Shown here in pieces: positions 16,172 through 25,223 of a DNA stretch of 64,000 nt. The position numbers were made by a program, and so were the translations under genes. Within the stretch, counting starts at the first letter, position 1. Every line of letters starts with the position of its first letter. Source of the stretch: Planctomycetota bacterium (lineage in GTDB: Bacteria; Planctomycetota; E44-bin39); contig SOJX01000087.1 of assembly GCA_004376375.1 (NCBI GenBank), positions 207,238 through 271,237 on the forward strand, given 5' to 3'. The notes beneath the pieces were generated by a model. It saw only the letters and a list, made by a program, of their open reading frames with translations. It had not been told where the DNA came from and searched no databases.

Positions 16172-18487
16172 TCAAGAGATATTATCGTTTTTTAATGAAG
16201 TATCGGTTACAGCGCGTGGTTTGCGGGTGAGGTAGAGGAGTAAAACGACGGCGGCGAGGCAGGGGAGGGCGGCGATGTGGCAGGATGTTTCCATAAGGCT
16301 TTCAAAATTCTTCGCCTGGTTTTCCGGCAGAGCATCCGCCGTGAAGACGAGCCCGACCAGCGTACCGTTGTAGGCGAAGTGTGCTATCATGGCGGGGAAT
16401 ATGCTGCCGCTTCTGATTACGAGAAATGCAAGCGCGACGCCGAGCGCGCCGGTCGGGATGGCCCGCGCGAAATCGAGGTGCATTATGCCGAAGAGGATGC
16501 CGCACAGGACTGCGGCCTGCCATTTCTTTCGGCCGGGTTCGAGCCCGCGGAGCAGTGGTCCGCGGAAAAGCAGTTCTTCGAATATTCCGGGCAGAAGCGC
16601 CATGTAAAGAATCGCAAGCCACCAGTGTTCGAGAAGGGGGCGCATTTTCTCGAGCATCTGCTTTTCGAGCATGCGCATCGACTCGGTAGCGGACGGAGAA
16701 AGGAGCCGCTGCAGAAACGCGATTTCCTGCGCGATTACGAAGCCGCAGACGGCTATTGCGAGCGCGATCAGGATATGGCTTATCCGCGGCGCGTGAAACC
16801 TGAACAGGCGCCGCACGTCGAAGCGGCCCCACGCCGCGAACAGGAAGGCGGAGCCTCCGACGATGCCGATGAGGGTCACGGGCAGGCCGACGAATATATT
16901 CTTAGCTTGAGCGTAATAACCAATAAGAATCTGGAGCGTCACCACGATGAAGAAAAGCACCAGCGCCTGCGCGCCGGTCGGCAGCCCGCCGGGTTTCGGG
17001 CGCGCGCGCCAGAACCTGAGCGATACGTCGTCGGCGCTTCTGAAGAGGATTTCCTCGCGCTGGAAGAGGCGGACGGTCCAGCGTATTGCCATCGCGGCGT
17101 AGAGTGCGTTTGCGCCGAACACGAGAAAGACGTGGGAGAATTCGAACTTCTGCATCAGGAGCGACTTGAAAAGAAGAGAGGTGTTGAAGACCGGGACAAA
17201 GCACGTCGCCGACGTCAGGTGGACGCCGGGGATCATGCTGGCCATGGCCGGCAGGGTCACGAGGATGATGAACGGCGTCAGGTAGTTCTGGCCCTCCTTG
17301 AAGCTGCGGGCGAACGACGATATTGCGAGCGTCATCGCGGAAAAGAGCGCGGCAAGCGGCAGCATCACGATGAACATGGAGAGAATCGTGCCCGCGCTTA
17401 TGATTGTCGTCATCGGCCCGGACGCGGCCCCCTGCGGTATCAGGCTCGATGCGAGGAAAATCACGGTCAGGCCGAGCGACAGGATGTTCAGAAGAGCGGT
17501 GACGAGCGCGATGAGGCAGACCGTGAAGTATTTTCCCAGCACGATCTCGATGCGGCTCGCGGGCGATACGAGAAGGGTCTCCATTGTGCCGCGTTCTTTT
17601 TCACCCGCCGAGAGGTCGATGGCCGGATAGAACGCGCCGGTGAGCACCATGGTGATAAGCATCATCGGCAGGATCATGGCCATGAAGTAGCGCACCTGCT
17701 CGCGCGAGCCCGCAAGGTCGCGCTTCGGCGTCTCGACGGGCTCGAAATAACTCAGGTCGTGCTCGTTCATGCCGGCTTTGGCAAGGACTTTCTTTTGCCG
17801 CTCGCGCTGCATCGGGGCGATATACCATTCCTGCGCGAATTCGCGCAGCCGCCTGCCCGCTTCCTTCGAGCGCTCGTTGGTCGAATCGTAGATAATGTTG
17901 AGAACGGCGTTGCCGCCGTTGTCGAGAACGGCTTCGAAATCCCGGCGGATGTAGAGCCCCGCGTAGAACTCGCGTGAATCGATTCCCTGCCTTACGAGGT
18001 CCATCGCTTTCAGGCCGGCGGCCCCGGCGCGGGCGGTCTGCTTCGTTTCTATCCAGAGGGGCGAATCGCCGCCGGCGTCCTGATCTGTTTCACTGCCGTT
18101 TTCGGTTTCCGGCTTTTCGTTTTCGATCAGGAAAGAGCTTGTATCGATTTCAGCGGCGCTGGCCCGGATTATTTCCAGCCGCCTGAAAGGTCTGGGAGCG
18201 GCCCGGGTTTTTTTTTTGTCATCGGGATCGGGATTCGGGTTTTTTTCCCCGGCGGCGTATTTCCCGAGCAGCTCGATGAACCGGGGCGCTTCTTCCGCGT
18301 TCCAGATTTTTATTTTGTATAATTCGCTGCGAAGCGCGAGGGTCTGGTACGATACGAGTTGCGTTACCGTGATGATGAGTACGGGATAAAGAAGGATCGG
18401 GAGAAGGATCATTATGAACAAAGTGCGGCGGTCGCGCAGCGTGTCTTTTATCTCTTTTGAGAATATAAGGCGGACGTTACGCCACAC
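16172..18487 (-). CDS. ABC-2 permease (NatB type) fused to a CPBP intramembrane protease
   Basis: A 771-residue fusion. Residues 1-480 form an ABC-2 exporter permease: helix at 25-45, a large exported loop (residues 60-280), then the conserved GEKERGTMETLLVSPASR and five or more helices. Residues 490-771 are a CPBP/Abi (Rce1-like) metalloprotease domain with EELLFRGPLLRG near residue 645 (motif EExxxR), the histidine in GIMHLDFARA and HFAYNG near the end. The start is GTG at 18487, overlapping the ATPase gene by 11 bases. The pair resembles NatAB exporters; cargo and protease substrate are unknown. Confidence 0.88.
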   Translation of the reverse strand: MWRNVRLIFSKEIKDTLRDRRTLFIMILLPILLYPVLIITVTQLVSYQTLALRSELYKIKIWNAEEAPRFIELLGKYAAGEKNPNPDPDDKKKTRAAPRPFRRLEIIRASAAEIDTSSFLIENEKPETENGSETDQDAGGDSPLWIETKQTARAGAAGLKAMDLVRQGIDSREFYAGLYIRRDFEAVLDNGGNAVLNIIYDSTNERSKEAGRRLREFAQEWYIAPMQRERQKKVLAKAGMNEHDLSYFEPVETPKRDLAGSREQVRYFMAMILPMMLITMVLTGAFYPAIDLSAGEKERGTMETLLVSPASRIEIVLGKYFTVCLIALVTALLNILSLGLTVIFLASSLIPQGAASGPMTTIISAGTILSMFIVMLPLAALFSAMTLAISSFARSFKEGQNYLTPFIILVTLPAMASMIPGVHLTSATCFVPVFNTSLLFKSLLMQKFEFSHVFLVFGANALYAAMAIRWTVRLFQREEILFRSADDVSLRFWRARPKPGGLPTGAQALVLFFIVVTLQILIGYYAQAKNIFVGLPVTLIGIVGGSAFLFAAWGRFDVRRLFRFHAPRISHILIALAIAVCGFVIAQEIAFLQRLLSPSATESMRMLEKQMLEKMRPLLEHWWLAILYMALLPGIFEELLFRGPLLRGLEPGRKKWQAAVLCGILFGIMHLDFARAIPTGALGVALAFLVIRSGSIFPAMIAHFAYNGTLVGLVFTADALPENQAKNFESLMETSCHIAALPCLAAVVLLLYLTRKPRAVTDTSLKNDNIS

Positions 18488-19232
18488 CGTCGGCCTCCCC
18501 GGCCTCGCCCGCGAGCTTGAAGAAGACGTCCTCGAGGGTGGGCGCTTCCGTTTGTTCCTTGAGCTCGTCGAGCGTGCCGGAAGCGAGTATGCGGCCCTCG
18601 TGTATGAAGGCGATCTCGTCGCAGAGCCGCTCGGCTTCCGTCATGTGGTGGGTGGAAAAGATGACGACGCGGTCGTCGCGGCGGCAGGAGCGGATGAACT
18701 CGAGCATCGTGCGCGCGACGATGACGTCGAGGCCGGTGGTCGGCTCGTCGAAGACGAGGACGGGCGGATCGTGGATGATGGTGCGCGCGATCGAGACTTT
18801 CTGTTTCTGCCCGGTCGAGAGTTTGCCGCAGAGGCGGTTTTCGAACTCGCGCATATCGAAGGTGTCGAAAATGTCCCCGATTTTTTTCGCCAGTTCGCTT
18901 TCGTCCATGCCGTGGAGTCGGCCGAAATACTCGACCATCTCCCGCGCGGTCATGCGGTCGTAGACCGCCGTGTTGCCGGACATGAACCCGATGCGGCGGC
19001 GGACCTCGGCCGGGTGTTCGGTAACGTCGAGGTCGGTGACCCACGCGCGCCCCTCGGTCGGGCGCAGCACGGTCGATATCATCCGCAGCGCAGTGGTCTT
19101 ACCTGCGCCGTTGGGGCCGAGGAGTCCGAAAATCGTGCCCGCTTTTATATGCAGGTTGATATGGTCGACGGCGACGGTGTCGCCTGCGCCGACGTCGGGA
19201 AAGATTTTTGTAAGGTTTTCCGTGCGGATCAT
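18477..19232 (-). CDS. ABC transporter ATPase, NatA-like
   Basis: A 251-residue ATPase: Walker A GPNGAGKTTA near residue 44, the signature LSTGQKQKVSIAR, Walker B VLVFDEPTTGLD, and the switch histidine in IFSTHHMTEAE. It energises the downstream permease fusion. I chose the ATG at 19232 (MIRTENLTKIF) because the domain begins there; the in-frame extension to 19268 has no merit. The coding end overlaps the permease GTG start, so the two are translationally coupled. Confidence 0.93.
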   Translation of the reverse strand: MIRTENLTKIFPDVGAGDTVAVDHINLHIKAGTIFGLLGPNGAGKTTALRMISTVLRPTEGRAWVTDLDVTEHPAEVRRRIGFMSGNTAVYDRMTAREMVEYFGRLHGMDESELAKKIGDIFDTFDMREFENRLCGKLSTGQKQKVSIARTIIHDPPVLVFDEPTTGLDVIVARTMLEFIRSCRRDDRVVIFSTHHMTEAERLCDEIAFIHEGRILASGTLDELKEQTEAPTLEDVFFKLAGEAGEADGVA

Positions 19233-19274
19233 TTTTGGAATGGTAACCACAATTGCGGGGAAAAGCAAGCGGAT

Positions 19275-19835
19275 TCAGCGCGCGCCGCCGAAGCGCGAGA
19301 GCGGCCAGAAGCGGAGATAGGCGCGGCCGGTCACCATGTCGGCGGGGACGGGTCCGTGCTGGCGGGAATCGCCGGAGCAGTCGCGGTTGTCGCCGAGGAC
19401 GTAGACTTCACCCTCGCCGAGCCTGACCGGCAGCCTGTTTTCCGGGCGCTCCATCTTCTTGTATGGCTCGTCAACGAGGCTGTCGTTAACATAAACGTTT
19501 CCGTGCCGGATTTCGATTATGTCGCCGGGAAGGCCGACAAGGCGCTTGATGTATTTGGTTTCGGGGCTGTGCGGGAAATAACAGACGATAATCGAGCCGC
19601 GCTCCGGCAGGCCGAACCACCGGCCGAGCCTGTTTACAAGCAACCGGTCGCCGTGCTCCAGCCCCGGCTGCATCGAGTTGCCGACCACCCGCACCGCTTC
19701 CACGATAAAAAACCTGAGAAGGAGTGCGAGGACTATGACCCCGATAATCCAGATCGCGGTTCTGAGGATTCTGCTCCCGGGTTTTTGGGGCGGTTTTTCG
19801 ACCGGGCTTTCGACTGGCGGGGCGGTGTCGGTCAA
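19275..19835 (-). CDS. lepB: Signal peptidase I
   Basis: LepB cleaves signal peptides on the outer face of the inner membrane. The 186-residue protein has one N-terminal helix (TAIWIIGVIVLALLLRFFI), the catalytic serine block GNSMQPGLEHGD, the lysine block YIKRLVGLPGDIIEI, and box E GDNRDCSGDSR. The start is not an ATG: TTG at 19835 has GGAGGA at ideal distance and forms TTGA with the sirtuin stop. Upstream sequence in the same frame is merely the sirtuin gene read out of frame. Many secreted proteins in this window would be its clients. Confidence 0.92.
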   Translation of the reverse strand: MTDTAPPVESPVEKPPQKPGSRILRTAIWIIGVIVLALLLRFFIVEAVRVVGNSMQPGLEHGDRLLVNRLGRWFGLPERGSIIVCYFPHSPETKYIKRLVGLPGDIIEIRHGNVYVNDSLVDEPYKKMERPENRLPVRLGEGEVYVLGDNRDCSGDSRQHGPVPADMVTGRAYLRFWPLSRFGGAR

Positions 19836-20560
19836 CTTTCCTCCGGAATAATCTGCGGAAGAATTTCGCCCGACTTTCCGAAAATGCTTTCCGTGGCCTG
19901 CCCCGAAAACGGGGTCGGCTCGAGATTGATTTCGTAGATCCTTGCGCCGCTCTGGAGCGCGACCAACGGCAATTGCGCGGCGGGGTAGACGATCGCCGAC
20001 GTGCCGACCACGAGGACGACTTCGGCCGTTGCGCTGACGCGGAACGCTTCCTCGAGAATCCCGTGCGGGAGGCTTTCGCCGAACCAGACGACGGCCGGGC
20101 GGAGCAGGCCGCCGCACTCGCAGTAGGAGGGCTCGTCCATCGGGTGTTTGCGCTCCTCGTATTCTTTCCGGCATCCGAGGCAGCGGACGCGCCAGACGTT
20201 GCCGTGGAGCTCGAGAATATTTTCGCTTCCGGCCAGGCGGTGGAGGTTGTCGATGTTCTGCGTGACGAGGGTGAAATTCTCGACTTTCTTTTCGAGGCGG
20301 GCGATGGCGTAGTGGCCGGGGTTGGGTTCTTTCGTCGCCATCATTCCGCGGCGCCAGTTGTAGAATTCCCAGACCAGCCGCGGGTCGCGGTCGAACGATT
20401 CCGGAGTGGCGAGTTCCACGATGCTCTTATTGTTCCACAACCCGTCCGCGCCGCGGAAGGTCGGCACGCCGCTCTCCGCCGAAATCCCCGCGCCCGTGAG
20501 GACGACGACGTGTTCGGCTGATTCAAGCGCTTTTCTTATCTCTTTCAGGTTTCGATCCAT
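19832..20560 (-). CDS. cobB: Sirtuin NAD-dependent protein deacylase
   Basis: A 242-residue SIR2 protein: GAGISAESGVPTFRG near residue 23, TQNIDNLHRLAG near residue 98, catalytic histidine in ILELHGNVW, zinc cysteines CLGC and CECGG, and VWFGESLP. The FYNWRRG segment has the Tyr and Arg that mark class III (SIRT5/CobB) sirtuins, so succinyl- or malonyl-lysine may be removed as well as acetyl-lysine (inference from family). Stop and lepB start overlap as TTGA. ATG at 20560. Confidence 0.93.
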   Translation of the reverse strand: MDRNLKEIRKALESAEHVVVLTGAGISAESGVPTFRGADGLWNNKSIVELATPESFDRDPRLVWEFYNWRRGMMATKEPNPGHYAIARLEKKVENFTLVTQNIDNLHRLAGSENILELHGNVWRVRCLGCRKEYEERKHPMDEPSYCECGGLLRPAVVWFGESLPHGILEEAFRVSATAEVVLVVGTSAIVYPAAQLPLVALQSGARIYEINLEPTPFSGQATESIFGKSGEILPQIIPEES

Positions 20561-20572
20561 ATTAAAGACCCG

Positions 20573-21214
20573 TCAGGGCAGAACGACAAAAGTTATTGTG
20601 TTTGAAATCGGGCGCGCATGGTGTATTCCGCCGAAGACTCCCCAGAATGAAGCTTTAAAATATAATCCGGGCAGGAAATGATGACTGATTTTCGCAGTTA
20701 TCTTTTCCCCGGATTTGACCTTGCACCTGTCGTACTTTCTTCCGCCCTTTTCGAAATCGTGTTCCGTTTTATCGATTTTTCCGTTCGGCGTTATTCTGAA
20801 TTCCCATTCGTATCTGAGGTTTCTGCCGGCATCAACGGGGCGGCCGACTTGAATTTCCTTATCGGAGACGTTTTTCAGCTCAAAATCAAGTAAGACTTTT
20901 TTATCCGGGCTTTGACTCGCGAACATATTCCCCTTGATGCTGACTCTGAGTTTCAGTCCGTCAATTTCCGGGCCCCAGTCGGCTTCGCTGTTTTCACGGC
21001 AGAAGTCTTCGATTACCTTCATGCCCTTCCGTTCCCGTTCAAGCAGACAGGCAAATCCCCGGCCCATGCGTTTTTCGTCGAGAGAAAAAAGGTCTGCTTT
21101 CGCCATGCGCAGGCGGTAATAATCGTATCCATAAATGGAACCGAAAATCAGGACGATGCAGACAACAATACCTGCCGGCAAGCCCCATATCAGTTTATTG
21201 CTGACTTTCGTCAT
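20573..21214 (-). CDS. Membrane-anchored protein with an Ig-like domain
   Basis: A 213-residue protein with an N-terminal anchor helix (LIWGLPAGIVVCIVLIFGSI). After a charged linker comes a beta-rich domain (residues 85-213: LKLRVSIKGNMFASQ, KKVLLDFELKNVSDKEI, SGEKITAKISHHFLPGLYFK). The layout matches the gene at 8811-9488, including an ending in a strand with VLP/VIE, so they may be distant paralogues. The ATG at 21214 is 2 bases after the cyclase stop, implying co-transcription with it. Base composition is AT-richer than its neighbours. Function unknown. Confidence 0.6.
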   Translation of the reverse strand: MTKVSNKLIWGLPAGIVVCIVLIFGSIYGYDYYRLRMAKADLFSLDEKRMGRGFACLLERERKGMKVIEDFCRENSEADWGPEIDGLKLRVSIKGNMFASQSPDKKVLLDFELKNVSDKEIQVGRPVDAGRNLRYEWEFRITPNGKIDKTEHDFEKGGRKYDRCKVKSGEKITAKISHHFLPGLYFKASFWGVFGGIHHARPISNTITFVVLP

Positions 21215-21216
21215 TA

Positions 21217-23514
21217 CTACTTCGTTTCGAAATCGTACACGCCATCCCAGTTTTTCGGCGGGGGGGTGCGGCGGTACGAGTCTGCGCGCTCGAGCAGGGT
21301 CTGTGCGGGGCCGTCGTCGGGATAGTCCTTCAGGTGCTCGGCAAAAATATGGTGCGCAGCTTCCCAGTCGCGGGTCTTGTATATTTCCCACGCCGCGTCG
21401 AATGATTCGAGCTGTTTTTTCATATCCTCCGAAAGCTTCTCCCTGCGGCAGAGGAGTTCGAAAATTTCGACAGGTTTTTCGCGGCCTTTGACGCGGATCG
21501 TGTCGATATGTCTTGCCTCGAAATGTTTTTTTACGGGCTCGAAAGTGTCGTTGGAGATAATAATGTTTGTCCGGTAATACTTGTTTATTCCTTCAAGGCG
21601 GCTCGCCGTATTGACCGTGTCGCCGAGGGCTGTGTAGTCGGAATAGAAGTCCGCGCCCAGGTCGCCGACGGTCGCGGGGCCGGAGTTGAGGCCGATGCCG
21701 ATATTGACCTTGTCTGCGCCGGGGACGGGATTTTCCGCGTTGAAATTCCTCAACTCTTCCATCATGTTGAGCGCGGTCTCGCAGGCGCGCTTCCTGTGGT
21801 CGGGCTGGCTTACGGGATCGTTCCAGAAAGCCATTATGCAGTCGCCCATCAGTTTGTCCATCGTGCCTTCGGAATCGAAGACGCATGTAATCATCCTGTT
21901 GAAGAAGGCGTTCAGGAGCCGCGCGATCCCTTCCGGCCCGAGGCCTTCGGAAGCTGTCGTGAAGCCGCGGATATCCGAGAAAAGCAGCGTGAGTTCTTTT
22001 TCGTGCCCCGCCGTGTTGACGGTAAGCTGTCCGCTCACGATTTTTTCGACGATGTTTTTGGACATGTAGCGGCCCCACTGGCCGATAACGCTTCGGGTGC
22101 GCATCCGGTCGAGCAGCCAGTGAAGGACTGAGCCGCCCATGAAATTCGCGCCCAGCAGGAATGTCGTCGGCACGAGCGGCATGAAGATGTTATTTTTAAA
22201 AGAGAACAGTTTTACGCTTGTGTAAAAAAGCGATACGCCGACGACTACAAACATGCCGACGTTGACGTAAACGGGCAGCTTCAGGAAACAGAACAGAATT
22301 CCGAGTACTAACCCGAGAACAAGAAGGTAGAAATAGTACCAGTTACCTGAAAATCTGCGCTGGTACGGCATGTATCTTTCCGAGTCCTTTTTCTCGTTAG
22401 CGTCCATAATCGTCGCGAGTATGTTCGCGTGGACTTCGATTCCCGGCATCTGTTCGAGTTTTTTGGATTTCATCCCTTTTCCGTACTCGGTAACGCTTTC
22501 CACGTTGAACGGCGTGTTGAACACGTCGCCGCCGGCAAGCCGGGTATCGCCGAGGAGAACCATTTTCCCGTCAACCAGGGAACTGTTGAACTTTCCCTCA
22601 AGAACGTTTGAAAAGGAGAGGCGCCTGAATGAATGAGCAGGGCCGACGTAGTTTATAAGAAACCCATCGCGTGAAATTATATACTGCCCCAGCAGTTTAC
22701 CATATTCTATTATCGGGTAACCTTCGTCGTCCTGCCCGATCTCTTTTTCTTCGTAGACGCTGTAGATCACATCGAGGATGTCTTTTCCTGCCTCGTCGAC
22801 GTCTTCTTCTATCCCGTTGATGTGGGCGCTGTTGCTTATGCCCAGGTGGACTCTAAGTGTCTCGAGAGTGAATATGGGGAACCGCGTGCGGTTTTCTTTT
22901 TTTTCACTGACGACAAACGCAATCCTCCGCATTGTGCCGTCGTTGTCGGGGCGGACGTTTATCATACCCTGGCCCATCGCACCGCTTTGAAAAATGTTGT
23001 CTGAGAAATGCATCCTGCTGCCCTGGATGCTCATCGCGAGGATGGTGCAGTATGATTCTTCTATCGCCGTGGCGAGCTCTTTGGAGCCGGGCTGACTGTC
23101 ACGGCTGAATGTATAGTCCAGTGAAATGGCGGATGCTCCAGCCTCCGCAAGGTTTGTTATGACTTTTGCCATCATGCCCCGCGGGACAGGGTCGACGCTT
23201 TTAAGGTCTTTCCTTGTAATATCGTCGACCGCGCATATTACTATATCGGGGTGAGGCTTGCGCGGACCGCGGTTTCTCATCTGCAGGTCGTATATGTTTA
23301 ATTCGGCTGATTTGAATATGTCTCCAGCCGCGAAAAGGAGTGCGAGCGCGGTAAACGATACGACGAGCGTTACCGCAAGAGATACGCGCTGGGCGAAGGA
23401 GTTCAGCTCGAGGAAGCGGACGGCAAAATAAATCCCGAACCCGAGCACCGCGCCGATGACGATGAAGGCGAAAGTGAGGTATCCCGTCTGTATGGCTGCG
23501 TCGGTTGTAAGCAT
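21217..23514 (-). CDS. CHASE2-domain class III adenylate cyclase
   Basis: A 765-residue receptor cyclase. An N-terminal helix and a second one lead into a periplasmic CHASE2 domain (about residues 75-360: NIYDLQMRNRGPRKPHPDI, PRGMMAKVITNLAEAGASAI). Three helices follow near 390-470, then a nucleotidyl cyclase domain (about 500-680) with both metal aspartates (LLFSDIRGFT, KLMGDCIMAFW), the adenine-type Lys and Asp (DKLMGD, SDYTALGD) and the transition-state Asn/Arg (VNTASRLEG). All catalytic residues are present, so cAMP is the expected product. The C-terminal 70 residues look TPR-like. An extracellular signal probably controls it. Confidence 0.92.
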   Translation of the reverse strand: MLTTDAAIQTGYLTFAFIVIGAVLGFGIYFAVRFLELNSFAQRVSLAVTLVVSFTALALLFAAGDIFKSAELNIYDLQMRNRGPRKPHPDIVICAVDDITRKDLKSVDPVPRGMMAKVITNLAEAGASAISLDYTFSRDSQPGSKELATAIEESYCTILAMSIQGSRMHFSDNIFQSGAMGQGMINVRPDNDGTMRRIAFVVSEKKENRTRFPIFTLETLRVHLGISNSAHINGIEEDVDEAGKDILDVIYSVYEEKEIGQDDEGYPIIEYGKLLGQYIISRDGFLINYVGPAHSFRRLSFSNVLEGKFNSSLVDGKMVLLGDTRLAGGDVFNTPFNVESVTEYGKGMKSKKLEQMPGIEVHANILATIMDANEKKDSERYMPYQRRFSGNWYYFYLLVLGLVLGILFCFLKLPVYVNVGMFVVVGVSLFYTSVKLFSFKNNIFMPLVPTTFLLGANFMGGSVLHWLLDRMRTRSVIGQWGRYMSKNIVEKIVSGQLTVNTAGHEKELTLLFSDIRGFTTASEGLGPEGIARLLNAFFNRMITCVFDSEGTMDKLMGDCIMAFWNDPVSQPDHRKRACETALNMMEELRNFNAENPVPGADKVNIGIGLNSGPATVGDLGADFYSDYTALGDTVNTASRLEGINKYYRTNIIISNDTFEPVKKHFEARHIDTIRVKGREKPVEIFELLCRREKLSEDMKKQLESFDAAWEIYKTRDWEAAHHIFAEHLKDYPDDGPAQTLLERADSYRRTPPPKNWDGVYDFETK

Positions 23515-23543
23515 TTGTGTTTATGAGCTAATAAAGGGTGCAA

Positions 23544-23577
23544 AAAAAGACCCGGAAGATTATTCCCGGGTCTTTTT
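23544..23577 (-). terminator. Bidirectional-looking intrinsic terminator
   Basis: GACCCGG (23549-23555) pairs with CCGGGTC (23566-23572), extended by A:T pairs on both sides, with T-runs on either strand. On the minus strand it ends transcription of the gene whose stop is at 23629, insulating the cyclase gene. Confidence 0.85.
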
Positions 23578-23628
23578 GTAACTCAAATCAGCCGCAAGCG
23601 CAACCGTTTTCCGGTTCGCGGGAGGCAA

Positions 23629-24906
23629 TCAGCGTTTCGCGTACTTCCAGTTTCGCCTCTTGCCCAGAAAGCCTTCCTTGCCCGCGACGCGGGTGTCGGT
23701 TATCACTATGATGTTGCCTTTTTTCGCCGCGTCGTCTTCACCGTCGGCTTCCGCGATTTTTTTCGCGTCCTCGGCGGATACGACGATCTTGGCGTTCTTT
23801 CCGGTGTCGTCGCCCCTGGCCTTGAAGACGAGCTTGCGCATCTTGCGCCGCTTCTTTCTCGGTTGCGCGGGGAGCGGGCCCGGCATCATGCAGCAGAGCA
23901 CCCCCGGCTCCATCGGGCGGACGTATGCGAACCTGATTTTTTTCTTACCGGTTTCCGGTATGAGCGACTGCTCGAGGTCTTTTTTGATCTCTTCAAACGA
24001 TTTTCCTTCTTCTTCCACGTAATACCTGCACATCCCGTTTTCCTTGACCGAGTCCACGTGCACGGTCGTCACGTCGACGAGCACGGTGCCGTCCTCCTTT
24101 TCAATGCGCGGAAGAAGGACTGGCTTGTGTTTCGTGCCCCGCATGTCGAGCACGATGTAGGTATCGGTATCGGTCTCTTTTTTGATTTTGACCTTTTCGG
24201 CCGTTTTCAGGCCGTACTTGATTTTGTAGCTTTTCCTGTACTCGCCGATGAGGCCGGCGGTCAGGCCTTTTACGCCCCAGAGGGGCACTTTCATCCTGGC
24301 TATGTAGTAAACGCGCTTGATGCCGTCGGATTTCTTCAGTTTTTCCGACTCGTGCCCGTTTACGACCGCGTTGATGTGGGCGATGAAGGTCTTTGCCGGC
24401 GCCTTGTTGTCCGCAAGGCGGATGCCGGAGAGTATTTTGAGGGCGTTGTTTATCGCGCGGCGGTTGGCGGCCAGTTTTGCAAGCAGCCTCTGCTGGCCGA
24501 TGGACTTGTCTTCCGTGCCTTTGGGGGTCAGTTTCTGGCCGATGCCGACGCCGAGGGTGTGTACCGCGCCCTCCGCCCAGTCGATGCGCTCGACGACTTT
24601 GCCTTTCCCGTCGCACATCGGGCATTTTGTCCCGGGCTCGAACGTGCCCGTGAAGTCGCGGTCCGGGCTGTATGCGCTTTCCCCCGTCTCGGGGTCGAAT
24701 ATTTTGCCCGAGAACGGCTTGTCGTTCGAGCATTTCTTTTTCCAGTTCCACCCGCACATGGGGCAGTCCCGTTCGTAGGTCTCGCCGTAGGCCTTGAGCT
24801 TGCTGAACGGGTTTTCGGGTTTTTCCTTTGGTGCCTCGCCCGCAAAGGTATATGCCGGGAGCGCCAGGCAGAAAATGAGAACGGCTGGTAACATCAGGCG
24901 ACGCAT
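23629..24906 (-). CDS. Secreted protein with DnaJ-type CxxC zinc motifs
   Basis: A 425-residue protein with signal peptide (LPAVLIFCLALPAYTFAG). Residues 35-90 hold CPMCGWNWKKKC and CPMCDGKGKV, the second matching the CxxCxGxG repeat of DnaJ central domains, so one zinc site is likely. The rest is beta/charged with no known fold (GRVYYIARMKVPLWGVKG-like blocks, VLVDVTTVHVDSVKENG). A Lys/Arg-rich stretch (PAQPRKKRRKMRKLVF) lies near residue 350. GAGGAG precedes the ATG. A zinc-ribbon domain outside the cytoplasm is unusual. Function unknown. Confidence 0.6.
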   Translation of the reverse strand: MRRLMLPAVLIFCLALPAYTFAGEAPKEKPENPFSKLKAYGETYERDCPMCGWNWKKKCSNDKPFSGKIFDPETGESAYSPDRDFTGTFEPGTKCPMCDGKGKVVERIDWAEGAVHTLGVGIGQKLTPKGTEDKSIGQQRLLAKLAANRRAINNALKILSGIRLADNKAPAKTFIAHINAVVNGHESEKLKKSDGIKRVYYIARMKVPLWGVKGLTAGLIGEYRKSYKIKYGLKTAEKVKIKKETDTDTYIVLDMRGTKHKPVLLPRIEKEDGTVLVDVTTVHVDSVKENGMCRYYVEEEGKSFEEIKKDLEQSLIPETGKKKIRFAYVRPMEPGVLCCMMPGPLPAQPRKKRRKMRKLVFKARGDDTGKNAKIVVSAEDAKKIAEADGEDDAAKKGNIIVITDTRVAGKEGFLGKRRNWKYAKR

Positions 24907-25124
24907 ATTATATCTCCTCGATTCGACCGCATGATTTCGAGCGGAAATCCGGCCCGTCCAAGCGGCTTGCGCGGGCCGGTACCATACAATCTTACATGCG
25001 AAGGGCGGTAAATCTCAAGGAAAACTTCGCCCATAATGAACTTTTTCCTGTGTTAATAAAAACGTCCGGCGGGGGTATTTATTCAGCCGGATCGGATTTC
25101 GGCGATAAAAGTCCGCCGGGCAGT

Positions 25125-25156
25125 AGAAAACAGGCGCGCTGAAGCTGCGCGCCTGT
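25125..25156 (-). terminator. Intrinsic terminator for the gene at 25224-26273
   Basis: ACAGGCGCGC (25130-25139) pairs with GCGCGCCTGT (25147-25156). On the minus strand the stem is followed by TTTTCT. It lies beyond a REP-like element downstream of the stop. Confidence 0.8.
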
Positions 25157-25166
25157 ATATTGATTG

Positions 25167-25218
25167 GTAGGGGCAAAGAACAGGCGCATGCGCGTGCTTG
25201 CGTGTTTCCTGCCCCTAC
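25167..25218. repeat. GTAG-headed REP-like palindrome, long variant
   Basis: Starts GTAGGGGCA and ends TGCCCCTAC's shorter form GCCCCTAC, 52 bases overall, with an inner palindrome GCGCATGCGC. Same head and end as the 28-base copies but with a longer, less perfect middle (AGAACAG / GTGTTTC arms). Confidence 0.65.
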
Positions 25219-25223
25219 ATGAT

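Larger units (their letters stand above)
24907..25223. other. 317-base gene-free stretch
   Basis: Contains the ribosome-binding site of the gene at 23629-24906 at its left edge, a strong terminator hairpin at 25125-25156 and a GTAG-type palindrome at 25167-25218. No promoter pair convincing enough to report and no ORF were seen in the rest. Confidence 0.7.

Noticed and set aside
16277..17977. Open frame of 566 codons on the plus strand
   Set aside because: Antisense to the ABC-2/CPBP fusion; the translation is a charged low-complexity shadow.
19836..20174. N-terminal extension of lepB
   Set aside because: This stretch is the sirtuin gene read in another frame; it is Arg-rich with no helix or domain.
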